The position numbers and the translations under genes are program-made. Below the pieces are notes generated by a model. The model saw nothing but the letters and a program-made list of their open reading frames with translations. It did no database searches and had not been told where the DNA came from. This document shows positions 8,736 through 17,454 of a stretch of 64,000 nucleotides of DNA, in pieces (position 1 is the stretch's first letter; every line of letters begins with the position of its first letter). Location: positions 1,714,643 through 1,778,642 of the forward strand of contig NZ_JBCFBO010000001.1 in the NCBI RefSeq assembly GCF_038562635.1. Direction: 5' to 3'. Source of the DNA: Methanobacterium sp. Its GTDB lineage: Archaea; Methanobacteriota; Methanobacteria; Methanobacteriales; Methanobacteriaceae.

Positions 8736-9131
8736 CCTCGAAAATTCGTAGCCGGCAAACACAAGTGTTTGTCGCGTCAAAAACTTTCAGTTTTTGACAG
8801 CTTACGAAAACATTGTTTTTGCAGCACTCAAACACTGTCAAAATCTCTCAAAAATTCTACGAATTTTTGGAGCCCTCAAACGCTAAGCGTTTGGGGCAGA
8901 GAAACGTAGTTTCTCATGTGCAAAAAACTCCGTTTTTTGCTAACTTTGATTTTGACGCCCCGAAATCAGAGATTTCGAGGGCTTCTTGTTTGGTGCATCG
9001 AAATTATAAATTTCGAATGCCCAAAAAATCATAGATTTTTCGGCGGCTTTCAAAAATCAAAGATTTTTGATGTTTGCGGAATTGAATTCCGCAACCGTAA
9101 AAATTCGAAGAATTTTGAGGGAATTTTCGAG
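8736..9131. repeat. Modular palindrome array B, multiply nested
   Basis: This is the largest array. An 11-bp outer inverted repeat CTCGAAAATTC (8737-8747) / GAATTTTCGAG (9121-9131) encloses the whole block. Inside, GTCAAAATC (8837-8845) pairs with GATTTTGAC (8948-8956) and itself encloses four complete hairpins. Examples are CAAAAATTC/GAATTTTTG with flanking CTC/GAG, CAAACGC/GCGTTTG, GAGAAAC/GTTTCTC and GCAAAAAAC/GTTTTTTGC. The stretch 9069-9100 is the inverted form of the linker pattern seen in arrays C, D and H. The array lies at the convergent 3' ends of amrS and the DUF11 gene. Its right end is 16 bp from the DUF11 stop codon. Confidence 0.85.
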
Positions 9132-9146
9132 CAAAAAATTCTATTT

Positions 9147-12100
9147 TTATTTCATCCTAGGCCTTATTCCAACAAAAACCATTAATGCAGCCAGTAACAT
9201 TCCAGCAACTGGAATTCCTGTTTTTTGCATCGGAATAGTTTTTGATGGCGTATTTGTACCAGTATCTGTGCTGGTATCTGATGAACCATTTGCACCTACA
9301 TCTAATGTGGTATCTGCATTGTCATTGTCACTGTTTGGATCAAAGAATTCACTGAGATCTTCTGGAGGGTCAGTTATGTACGCTTTAGCTGTCAATACTA
9401 TATTTGAGACCATAGCTTGTGCTACTATATGTAATGTCTGAGTAGTGTTAACAGCCATAGGACCTACAGACCACAATCCAGTTGTTGAGTTGTATGTAGC
9501 GTTATATGTACCATCAGCTGAGATAAATTTGAGCCCATTAGGTAATGTAACGTATACTTTAACGTTTGGTGCAGCATTAGGTCCATAGTTGCTTGCTGTC
9601 AAAGTGAAAGTCACATACTCTAAATATTTTGGATGTGGTTTGTTAACTGCCATGGTTATACCAAGGTCAGAAGCTGGACCTGTGGTTACAGTTGTATTAC
9701 CCTGGTTGTTGGTTGAATTCTGATCATAGTTTGTTCCGGTTACAATTGCGACATTGGTTAATGCAGTGTTTGCAACAATACCCTGTGCTACTATTTTTAA
9801 AGCAGCAGTTGCACCGTTAGCTAAATTACCAACAGTCCATACGCCACTTGTAGCGTTATATGTGCCGTTGCCACTAGCAGACAAGAATTTAAGTCCAGTT
9901 GGTAACTTATCAGTTACAGTAACACCTGCAGCAGCATCCGGTCCGTTGTTTCGTGCTGTTAATGTGAAAGTTACTTGTCCTAAATAGTTAATTTTGCTGG
10001 CACTTGCTGTTTTAGTGATGCTAAGATCAGAAGCCGGACCTACAACTACAGTTGTATTACCCTGGTTGTTGGTATTGTTCTGATCATAGTTGGTTTCATT
10101 TATAACAGCTATGTTGGTAACCTTGCCGTTAGAAATAGTAACCTGTGCTATGATACTTAATGTAGCATTTGCTCCATTTGTTAAATTCCCAATAGTCCAT
10201 ACACCAGTTGCAGCATCATAATTACCACTACCACTAGCTGAAACAAATTTAAGTCCAGTTGGTAACTTATCAGTTACAGTAACACCAGTAGCGTTATCCG
10301 GTCCGCTGTTATGTGCAGTTAATGTGAAAGTCACATTTTGTAGATATTTTGGGTTTGCATTGCTTACTGTTTTAGCTATACTTAAATCAGAAGCAGGATT
10401 CACAGTTACGGTTACATTAGCCTGGTTGTTAGTGGTGTTTAAATCATTTTCGTTTGCAGCAGTGTTCGGATTTATAACAGCTGTGTTTGTTAATTTAGTG
10501 TTTGATGTAATAGCCTGTGCCATTATGTTTATAGCAGCAGTTGCGCCGTTTGCTAAATTACCAACAGTCCATACACCAGTTGCAGCGTTATATGTACCGT
10601 TGCCACTAGCAGACAAGAATTTAAGTCCTTTAGGTAACTTATCAGTTACAGTAACACCGGTTGCATCATTAGGTCCGCTGTTATGTGCTGTTAATGTAAA
10701 GGTCACATTCTGCAGGTAGTTAACTGTAGTTTTGTCAGGTGTTTTGGTTATACTTAGGTCAGTGACTGGATCCAGGATGGTAGTTACATTAGCATTGTTG
10801 TTTGTGTCATTTGTATCAAGTTCATATCCAAATATAAATGCGGCAGTAGTTACTGTAGTTCTTGAACCTGTAGCCTGTGCTTCTAATTTTAGAGTAGCAG
10901 TTGCACCGCTTGCTAAGTTCCCAATGGTCCATGTTCCTGTTGTTGAGTTATATACACCGTCGGCAGATACGAATTTAAGTCCTGCAGGCAGTGTGGTCAT
11001 TACAGTTACTCCTGTTGCATTGTTTGGTCCATTGTTACGTGCAGTTATAGTAAATACGACCTTATCCAGACAGTTACAACGTGGAGCTGATGATGTTATA
11101 GTTACAGCTGGGTCAGTAGCGGGCCCTACATCAACAGTTACACTCGCATTGTCGTTACTAGAATTTGGATCATAGAATTCTGTAGTGCTAGTAGGGTCTG
11201 GATCAGTTATATTAGCAGTGTCAGTTACTGTAGCATTAGAAATCATAGCTTGTGCTACTATATGCAATATAGCTGATGCACCGTTAGCTAAAGGACCAAC
11301 TGCCCATAATCCAGAGGTAGAGTTAAATTTACCGTTAGAGTCATCTGACACATAATTAAATCCGTTAGGTAATGTATTGTACACTTTAACGTTTGCTGCA
11401 TCGTTAGGTCCATAATTACTTGCTGTTAAAGTGAAAGTAACATAATCTAAATATTTTGGATTTGCATTGTTCACGGTTATTTTAATACCCAGGTCAGAAG
11501 CAGGCCCCACATTTATAGTTACATTAGCCTGATTGTTACTGGAATTTGTATCGGTCTGATTTCCACCTATAACTGCAGTGTTTGTTAGTTGAGTGTTTGC
11601 AGCGATAGCCTGTGCCACTATATGTAATATAGCAGTTGTGCCGTTTGCTAAATTCCCAACAGTCCATACACCAGTTGCAGCATCGTAGTTACCATCTGCT
11701 GAGACAAATTTGAGTCCAGTAGGCAATTTATCGGTTACTGCAACGTTTGTTGCAGTGGCAGGCCCATTGTTATGTGCTGTTAATGTAAATGTAACATTTT
11801 GCTGGTATTGTGGTGTTGCATCATCTACTGTTTTGGTTAGGCTTAAGTCAGCTTTTGCATCAGCTACAAACTGTGCTGCAGCGTCAGCGTGACCAATTGT
11901 CAGTTTTACACCGCCTAAAAGCAGTCCAAGAAGCTCCACATTTATAGCATCTCCAGATACGCTAGCAGATGTTCCATCTGCAGCTATATTTATTACAGGA
12001 TTACCTATAGATATGTTCAGTACTCCAGGAAGTTCAACAGAAAGTTTTGCTGTTAATTCACTTAGAATACTCTTACCATTAAGCAGTATATCCGCTACTG

Positions 12101-13109
12101 ACCATTTGAAATTAGCGCTAGCTCCACCAGGTTGTCCATTTGCAGTTGCTGTTGCAGTTACCTGTAACGCTTTAATCTGCAATACCCCTCCTAAAAGGGT
12201 TATATCTGCTACCCCATTTCCGGATGTACTTGTTACTGCAGTAACATTTGCATTTGGTGTTACACTAGTACTTGAATTTATTAAACCTAAATTCAGAACT
12301 GGAAGCAAGTTAAGCAGATTCAGATCAACTGATGCTACACCACTTCCTCCATTTGCTGCTGGAGGATGAGTACTTGAATTAGCAGTCGCATTTAAAAGAC
12401 CTACTTTAAGTCCTAAAACTTGCAGTAGAGTTGGTAAATTTGATGGAAGGATACCTTTAATTACCGTACCTTGATCATCTGTTGAATTCACATCTAAAAG
12501 ACCAGATAACAAACTGCCGTTAAGAAGTTTGATCTCCAAAGGTGTGTCCACACTACTTGCATAAGGCGAAATTGTACTGTTCACCCAAGAACTTGATTTT
12601 CCGGCGTAAAGATCCAATAAAACTTGTGGAAGTACGCCTACATTTAATACATAACTTGAAGCATTACCACTGTATGCGGGTAATTTATATAGCGTAAAAT
12701 TTGCAGTACTATATAGAGTATTTGGATCATTTGCGTTAGGACTTACATTCACTTTTTGAGTGTAAGAAATATAACCTAACTTACTTGCAGTAACTTTGAA
12801 TGCTTTATCAGAACTGGTAAAGTTCAAAGAATATGTACCATTTGTTCCTGTTGTTGTTTCAGCTAAAAGAGTACCACCTGTAGTTTCAGCCCTAATTGAA
12901 ACTCCAGATAATCCAGAATTGGATGGGCTTTCTATAACTTTACCTGAAATTACAGGATCTATGATACTACTTGCGTTTAATGAAGCAGCACTAGAATTAA
13001 CATCAGTTGTTGCGTTGGTTGTATTTGCTGCAGAAACTGTACTACAAAGTATTAATGCAAGGAATAACACTGTAAACAAAAATACTCCATGTTTTTTACT
13101 ATATTTCAC
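9147..13109 (-). CDS. DUF11-repeat cell-surface (adhesin-like) protein
   Basis: This 1320-residue exported protein has a signal peptide at residues 1-27 (hydrophobic core VFLFTVLFLALILCSTVSA). A carboxypeptidase-regulatory-like beta-sandwich spans about 50-115 (ISGKVIESPSNSGLSGVSI). A Leu/Val/Asn-rich region of unknown fold covers about 140-415. Seven DUF11 repeats of about 115-125 residues follow (about 420-1265), each with a DLSITKT-like start, VTFTLTAHNNGP, TDKLPTGLKFVSA and ATGVWTVGNLANGAT. The C-terminus has a short linker, TGIPVAGMLLAALMVFVGI and a basic tail, so the protein is membrane-anchored facing outward. Many NxS/T sequons suggest glycosylation. Large DUF11 proteins of Methanobacteriales are thought to act in adhesion or in the cell surface layer. 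Repeat 3 is the most diverged and contains CNC. Confidence 0.9.
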   Translation of the reverse strand: MKYSKKHGVFLFTVLFLALILCSTVSAANTTNATTDVNSSAASLNASSIIDPVISGKVIESPSNSGLSGVSIRAETTGGTLLAETTTGTNGTYSLNFTSSDKAFKVTASKLGYISYTQKVNVSPNANDPNTLYSTANFTLYKLPAYSGNASSYVLNVGVLPQVLLDLYAGKSSSWVNSTISPYASSVDTPLEIKLLNGSLLSGLLDVNSTDDQGTVIKGILPSNLPTLLQVLGLKVGLLNATANSSTHPPAANGGSGVASVDLNLLNLLPVLNLGLINSSTSVTPNANVTAVTSTSGNGVADITLLGGVLQIKALQVTATATANGQPGGASANFKWSVADILLNGKSILSELTAKLSVELPGVLNISIGNPVINIAADGTSASVSGDAINVELLGLLLGGVKLTIGHADAAAQFVADAKADLSLTKTVDDATPQYQQNVTFTLTAHNNGPATATNVAVTDKLPTGLKFVSADGNYDAATGVWTVGNLANGTTAILHIVAQAIAANTQLTNTAVIGGNQTDTNSSNNQANVTINVGPASDLGIKITVNNANPKYLDYVTFTLTASNYGPNDAANVKVYNTLPNGFNYVSDDSNGKFNSTSGLWAVGPLANGASAILHIVAQAMISNATVTDTANITDPDPTSTTEFYDPNSSNDNASVTVDVGPATDPAVTITSSAPRCNCLDKVVFTITARNNGPNNATGVTVMTTLPAGLKFVSADGVYNSTTGTWTIGNLASGATATLKLEAQATGSRTTVTTAAFIFGYELDTNDTNNNANVTTILDPVTDLSITKTPDKTTVNYLQNVTFTLTAHNSGPNDATGVTVTDKLPKGLKFLSASGNGTYNAATGVWTVGNLANGATAAINIMAQAITSNTKLTNTAVINPNTAANENDLNTTNNQANVTVTVNPASDLSIAKTVSNANPKYLQNVTFTLTAHNSGPDNATGVTVTDKLPTGLKFVSASGSGNYDAATGVWTIGNLTNGANATLSIIAQVTISNGKVTNIAVINETNYDQNNTNNQGNTTVVVGPASDLSITKTASASKINYLGQVTFTLTARNNGPDAAAGVTVTDKLPTGLKFLSASGNGTYNATSGVWTVGNLANGATAALKIVAQGIVANTALTNVAIVTGTNYDQNSTNNQGNTTVTTGPASDLGITMAVNKPHPKYLEYVTFTLTASNYGPNAAPNVKVYVTLPNGLKFISADGTYNATYNSTTGLWSVGPMAVNTTQTLHIVAQAMVSNIVLTAKAYITDPPEDLSEFFDPNSDNDNADTTLDVGANGSSDTSTDTGTNTPSKTIPMQKTGIPVAGMLLAALMVFVGIRPRMK

Positions 13110-13841
13110 CTAATTTCACCTCCTCTCATAATTCATTTATTCTATTTCGTATGTTCACCCATTAATTAATAGACTATAATATCACCTCTAAATGGTTTGT
13201 AGGTAATTATAGCGCCATTAACCGCCATTATAGGTGAAATTAATTCAGTAATTGTTGATTCTAATAAAATATTCATGGAAATTAACTCCTGGCTTTTAAA
13301 ACTTGGTATAGTCCAAATATAAGATAGTCCAAATTAATATAATTTCTTATTATGTTCTTACCGGCCATTTTGTTCTTTCCACTATAAAAAGGTTTCTACA
13401 TGTTTGAATAATTCAATATATACCAAACATTATGGTCTATTCAATTCAATTGAAACTAATAGAACTTTCTAAAAATAAAAAACAATTTTTATTATATAAT
13501 TTAAAAATATGAAGTTTAATATTACTTTGTAATAAAAACATATAATATGGTAAATATTTTATTAAAATCTAAATTATATAAAGCCCATTAAATAGCATAA
13601 ATAGATTATTACACTCATTAAAATTATAGATATATAATTTAAAAGTATTATTTATATTAAATTATAGAATAACCCATATTCACAATTTATTATATAATAA
13701 ATGCTAATAATTCGTTTTAATACAAATAAAAGATATTATAATATATTATTAATCAATAAGTTAACAAAATTGTTCTAATCAATAAAAACAATTAGTATAT
13801 GTCCCTAAATAATATATACCAGAGTTACACTATTCAATTAT
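13110..13841. other. Long AT-rich divergent promoter region (DUF11 gene / HTH-V4R gene)
   Basis: These 732 bp have no coding potential. An RBS GAGGTG lies directly upstream of the DUF11 start on the minus strand. The left part contains two copies each of GCCATTA and of ATAGTCCAAAT (listed separately). The right part is almost pure A/T with several TATA-like motifs, for example AATATATACC about 30 bp upstream of the regulator start. Confidence 0.55.
13308..13334. promoter_or_regulatory. Direct repeat ATAGTCCAAAT x2 upstream of DUF11 gene
   Basis: ATAGTCCAAAT occurs at 13308-13318 and again at 13324-13334, 16 bp apart start to start, about 200 bp upstream of the DUF11 start codon. Tandem spacing of about one and a half helical turns could be a regulator binding site. 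The divergent HTH-V4R protein is the obvious candidate, but this is only inference. Confidence 0.35.
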
Positions 13842-14636
13842 ATGGCAAAAACATCTGATTATGTACAATTATATATGACTCCAGAGGGGCCCAAAATAAT
13901 TGAGTCTGCCACTAAAACTAAAATATTATCACTCCTTGAAGAAAAAGATCTTTATTTTGATGAAATCCTTACCAAAACAGGCAAATCCAAACCTACTCTC
14001 TCAAATCACCTAAAAGTACTGGAAGATAGGGGCCTAATTGGATCAAAAAGCGATCCTTACGATAAACGAAAAAAATTATTTTATATTAAAGCAAGGCAGT
14101 ATGTTGAATTATCTACAGATATAAAGCTAAATATTGATTTAAAAAATTATTTTAAGAATTGTTTTACTCAACTTGACAATTCAGTTGATTTTTATGCATT
14201 ATCCCTGCGAAGTATTAGATTTTTTTTAAGTAATAACGGCATTGACATAGATCCATTACTAGTTAATATAGGAAATTTTATGGGCGAAGCAATGTATGAA
14301 CAAGTTCAATCCCCTAAGACTGAAAAATTAGTTGATAATATGGCTATTTTTCTCGATAAATTCGAAGCAGGACATATCCAATTAATAAATAAAAATCCCT
14401 TAACTATTCGCATTGATGATAATTTCGAATGCAAAGACATGGTTAACACAGGAATCCCAAACTGTGCAATTGCTAAAGGGTCTTTCGAGTCCATTTTCTC
14501 CATTCATTTCCAATCTGAAGTTTCAGTTGAGGAAATTAAATGTGTTGCTAAAGGAGATAAATACTGCTCCTTTGTTATAAAAAAGTTAGATAAAAAAATA
14601 AACTTACCTGTAAAAGGATCAATAGAATTTATCTAA
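13842..14636 (+). CDS. ArsR-type HTH regulator with V4R ligand domain
   Basis: This 264-residue protein has two parts. Residues about 15-85 form a winged HTH (TKTKILSLLEEKDLYFDEIL, KPTLSNHLKVLEDRGLIGSK). Residues about 120-250 form a V4R (4-vinyl-reductase-like) domain, identified by its C-terminal signature EIKCVAKGDKYCSFVI, matching the usual ECxGxGDxxCxF. V4R domains bind small hydrophobic molecules, and Cys pairs can bind metal. The start codon sits directly after a TATA-like region, so the mRNA may have a very short leader. It is divergent from the DUF11 surface-protein gene, which makes that gene a plausible target. The ligand is unknown. Confidence 0.82.
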   Translation: MAKTSDYVQLYMTPEGPKIIESATKTKILSLLEEKDLYFDEILTKTGKSKPTLSNHLKVLEDRGLIGSKSDPYDKRKKLFYIKARQYVELSTDIKLNIDLKNYFKNCFTQLDNSVDFYALSLRSIRFFLSNNGIDIDPLLVNIGNFMGEAMYEQVQSPKTEKLVDNMAIFLDKFEAGHIQLINKNPLTIRIDDNFECKDMVNTGIPNCAIAKGSFESIFSIHFQSEVSVEEIKCVAKGDKYCSFVIKKLDKKINLPVKGSIEFI

Positions 14637-14685
14637 ACAAATTATAGATGCCTAATTTTAATTTATGCGTCAATCATGTTAACAC

Positions 14686-14721
14686 GCTGCATCGTTAGGT
14701 CCATAACTATGCGCTGTTAAA
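14686..14721 (-). pseudogene. 36-bp relic of a DUF11 repeat
   Basis: On the minus strand this reads LTAHSYGPNDAA, the core of a DUF11 repeat. The DNA matches the DUF11 gene near 11397-11428 (GCATCGTTAGGTCCATAA shared exactly). It has no open frame on either side and lies about 50 bp after the V4R regulator gene. It is probably the last trace of a second DUF11 gene or of a repeat copied from the neighbour. Confidence 0.6.
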
Positions 14722-15204
14722 TCATAGGGTTAAGATTGGATTTAATCCCGTCTTAATTCCTTTAATTTAAATTATTATATTTATACTTCTCAAAATTTAA
14801 CAGTGCTGAAAAACCCGTATACATCTTACAATTTGGTGAAAAGCTAAACTGTCTTAAAAAAGTCAATACCTACGATAAACTGATAAAAAATCAATATCAA
14901 CAAAAAATATCTTTAAAATCATTTTAAATACATATTAGACATTTTTGAACACAATATCACACTAATATAGAAATCGTATATATACAATGCACATTTAAAA
15001 TCTTAAATAATGCCTTTTTAACACATACATATCTTATACCCTATTAAAACTTCATATTAAGTTTAAAATATTTTAATATGTGCTATTTTTATCAATAGAG
15101 CCTTTATATCTAAAATAAACATCTTACAAAAGCTTTATTAATAAGTTAATTTAATAATAAATTAAAAAATAATAGGAGGTTGAAGAAGATCTCATTTAAG
15201 ATTT
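14722..15204. other. AT-rich intergenic region with an orphan RBS-like site
   Basis: No gene is seen. Near the right end, at 15172-15210, AATAGGAGGTTGAAGAAG is followed by a frame reading (L/M)KKISFKIF before a stop. This resembles the RBS and first codons of the PepSY-like paralogues (MALKNIFKIF). It directly precedes palindrome array C and may be the displaced original start region of the first paralogue. Confidence 0.4.
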
Positions 15205-15562
15205 TCTGAACTTTCGAAAATCGAAGCCTGCAAATCCCTAAAAAATCTACGATTTTTTGGGCCGGCAAAAATTACGTTTTTGTGGCCGAGGAAATTGCAT
15301 TTCCTCCGGCATGTAAAAATCTGCGATTTTTACGGTTGCGAATTGAAAATTCGCAAACATAGAAAAATGTTGTCAAAATCATCAAAAATCGAATTTTCGA
15401 TTTTTGGGAGATAGGAAATGCTACGCATTTCCTATATTTTCAATTTTGACACCACGAAAATCAAAGATTTTTCGCATGCTATGCATTTTTCTCCAGCTCT
15501 CGATTTGCGGTGTCAAAACTTTCAGTTTTGACAGCTTGAAAAAATCTTCGATTTTTGAGGAT
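15205..15562. repeat. Modular palindrome array C, nested
   Basis: The array holds about a dozen hairpins. AGAAAAATG (15361-15369) pairs with CATTTTTCT (15484-15492). Within that, GTCAAAAT (15372-15379) pairs with ATTTTGAC (15443-15450), and within that are two complete hairpins, giving three levels. The row from 15284 to 15360 shows the shared linker order: GGCCG-stem-CCGGCAT, then stem GTAAAAATC/GATTTTTAC, linker GGTT, stem GCGAATT/AATTCGC, then AAACAT. The unit GTCAAAAC/GTTTTGAC followed by AGCTT (about 15512-15535) matches one in array B at about 8778-8803. The array separates an orphan RBS-like site from the first PepSY-like gene. Confidence 0.85.
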
Positions 15563-15608
15563 TTTAAGGGCCCTTAAATTTTTTTGATAAAAAAATGGAG
15601 GTGATTAA

Positions 15609-16220
15609 ATGGCAATTAAAAGCATCTTTAAACTAGCAATAATAACTATTTTAATAATAACAATCTTAAGCTGTGCCTATGCAGATACTGGGCCAAGCAT
15701 AGGGGAAAATCAGGCCAAAACAATAGCACAAAATTATTTGAATTCCCATAATTTGCCCTACACTGCAGTAACTCCTAACGGGGACATCTGGTATTACTAC
15801 GTTAAAAATACCAAAACTGGAGAAAAAGAATGGATATCCATTAACACATTCATTCACGATGACCCAGAGTTTGGTGGACCTGGCATATACAAAAAAGTTT
15901 TCGATAATATGTATGGAGTATGGCTTGTACAAGTTAACAGCAGGGATGGGAAAAATGCAGGAACGATCTACATTGATGGAGAAACTGGTAAAGTCCTAAA
16001 AGTTACAGTACCAAGAAAGTCCCAGACCAAAAATCTATCCAAAACAGCTGAAAACACTGCACCAAAAAACACGACTAATATAACCAATGCAACTAGTCAG
16101 ACTTTCCCTGAATTAAATAGTCAATCAGAGCCCTCAAGCGTTAATACAGGAATCATATTTGGCATAATCGCTTTAATTATTGCAATAGGTGCTGGCTATC
16201 TAATGTATACCCGAATATGA
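15609..16220 (+). CDS. PepSY-like membrane-anchored protein, paralogue 1
   Basis: This 203-residue protein has a signal peptide at about residues 1-26 (IIITIL..CAYADTGP). A PepSY-like region follows: ENQAKTIAQNYLNSHNLPY at about 33-51 and the ending TIYIDGETGKVLKVTVP at about 120-136, the familiar hairpin of PepSY. After a Thr/Ser/Asn-rich linker comes a C-terminal helix (IIFGIIALIIAIGAGYLMY) with a short basic tail. Topology is therefore outside, anchored at the C-terminus. PepSY domains often inhibit or modulate secreted peptidases, and a peptidase-like gene lies immediately downstream. GGAGGTGA precedes the ATG. This copy has YYYVKN where the others have Lys-rich KVKVKN. Confidence 0.72.
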   Translation: MAIKSIFKLAIITILIITILSCAYADTGPSIGENQAKTIAQNYLNSHNLPYTAVTPNGDIWYYYVKNTKTGEKEWISINTFIHDDPEFGGPGIYKKVFDNMYGVWLVQVNSRDGKNAGTIYIDGETGKVLKVTVPRKSQTKNLSKTAENTAPKNTTNITNATSQTFPELNSQSEPSSVNTGIIFGIIALIIAIGAGYLMYTRI

Positions 16221-16257
16221 GGTTAAAAAATCTTTTATTTTTTAGGGGCAAATCAAA

Positions 16258-17337
16258 ATGAATTTTAAAAAAATATTTATTCCAATCATAGTCTTTGTAT
16301 TTATTATATCTTTTTTATTTATAAATCCAGATGTTAATAGTAACTCTTCAGATTTATCATTAGTATCCGATGTAAAATACATTTCACAGGAAATAGGGCC
16401 CAGACCTGCAGGATCTGAAAATGAAAATAAAACTGCCCAGTATCTCAAATCAAAGCTCAATAGTTATGGAGTTAAAACCGAAATTCAATCATTTAAATAT
16501 TATTCCATGTATTCAAAAGGTTTTAAAAGCTCTGAAAATGTTGTAGGCACAATAAATGGGACATCTTCCAAACAAATCATCATATGTGCAGATTTGGATA
16601 CAGTAAAAGATAAAAATACAGGTAACTATACAGAAGGATCTAATGATGATGTAACATCACTTGCAGTTCTAATAGGACTTGCAAAGGAATATCAACATGA
16701 AAAGCCTTATTTTACCATAAAATTAATAGGTTTTGGAGCTGGCGAAGATCCATACACGTTTCCAGTTAATGCAAGTCCAAGGACCAGTTTAAATTCAGAA
16801 GAATACAACAAAATTATGTACATACCCTACTTAATAGGTGCAAGACATTATCTTCTTGAAAACCAGGATTCAATTAACAATACTGTTGCTGTTATAAGTT
16901 TAGAGGCTGTTGGGGAAGGTAATCCCTGCTTTGTGAGTCAGGATTCATTTGCTGAAAATAACCAGACATTTATAAACTTTTTAGTTTTAAATGCCAGAAA
17001 TAATGGTTTTAATGCTGAAAAGATCGATTTCATGACCTATGAAGAACCTCAAGGTAGAAAAGATCCCATTAGCCACATTTATTTGCCTTTTTCTTATGCA
17101 AATATCCCTTCAACATTTTTAACATGTCTAGAAAACCCAAATATCAATTCTTCAACCCACAATAATAAGGAAATGCCGGGCTATCTTACAGTGAACGATA
17201 ATTATGAAAATTTGGTGAAAAATAACGGCGGTGAAGAAGGACTAGAAAAACACCTGAATACAATTTTAAGCCTCGTTAAAACAAGTATAGATAATATTGA
17301 CAAATTTTATGCTGTAAAAAATATTTCAATAGCTTAA
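16258..17337 (+). CDS. M28-family-like secreted metallopeptidase with altered metal ligands
   Basis: This 359-residue protein has an N-terminal membrane helix (IPIIVFVFIISFLFI, about 8-22), so the body lies outside the cell. IGPRPAGSENENKTAQYL, GSNDDVTSLAVLIGLA, YLIGARHYL and the C-terminal IP...THN region follow the M28 aminopeptidase plan. The first zinc-ligand motif, usually HxD, reads CADLDTV, with Asp in place of His. The catalytic EE reads GAGEDP, and the next ligand Asp is Glu (ISLEAVG). It may therefore use a different metal set or be inactive. It lies 37 bp after PepSY paralogue 1, consistent with a peptidase and its PepSY modulator in one transcript. Confidence 0.72.
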   Translation: MNFKKIFIPIIVFVFIISFLFINPDVNSNSSDLSLVSDVKYISQEIGPRPAGSENENKTAQYLKSKLNSYGVKTEIQSFKYYSMYSKGFKSSENVVGTINGTSSKQIIICADLDTVKDKNTGNYTEGSNDDVTSLAVLIGLAKEYQHEKPYFTIKLIGFGAGEDPYTFPVNASPRTSLNSEEYNKIMYIPYLIGARHYLLENQDSINNTVAVISLEAVGEGNPCFVSQDSFAENNQTFINFLVLNARNNGFNAEKIDFMTYEEPQGRKDPISHIYLPFSYANIPSTFLTCLENPNINSSTHNNKEMPGYLTVNDNYENLVKNNGGEEGLEKHLNTILSLVKTSIDNIDKFYAVKNISIA

Positions 17338-17454
17338 CAACATATATTTTAAAGTTTTCGTGCTTAAGATCCCTTACTAATTTCCCATGTAATAATTAGA
17401 TAATAATAATTATTATAAATTAAATTCAATAATAATCTAAAGATATATGGAGGG

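Noticed and set aside
8813..9441. Open reading frames of 70-125 codons running through palindrome arrays (also at 2751-2954 and 45265-45477)
   Set aside because: They consist of hairpin units and antisense sequence, have no RBS, and their translations follow the palindromes rather than any protein pattern.
9147..13113. Several long plus-strand ORFs opposite the DUF11 gene (for example 10324-10719, 10732-11175, 12796-13113)
   Set aside because: They are antisense shadows of a repetitive, codon-biased gene. They repeat with the period of the DUF11 domain and lack RBSs.
14895..14930. A 17-base match (AAAAATATCTTTAAAAT) to the start of PepSY paralogues 2 and 3
   Set aside because: It is pure A/T-rich sequence without an RBS or following coding similarity. 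Chance is plausible in such DNA.
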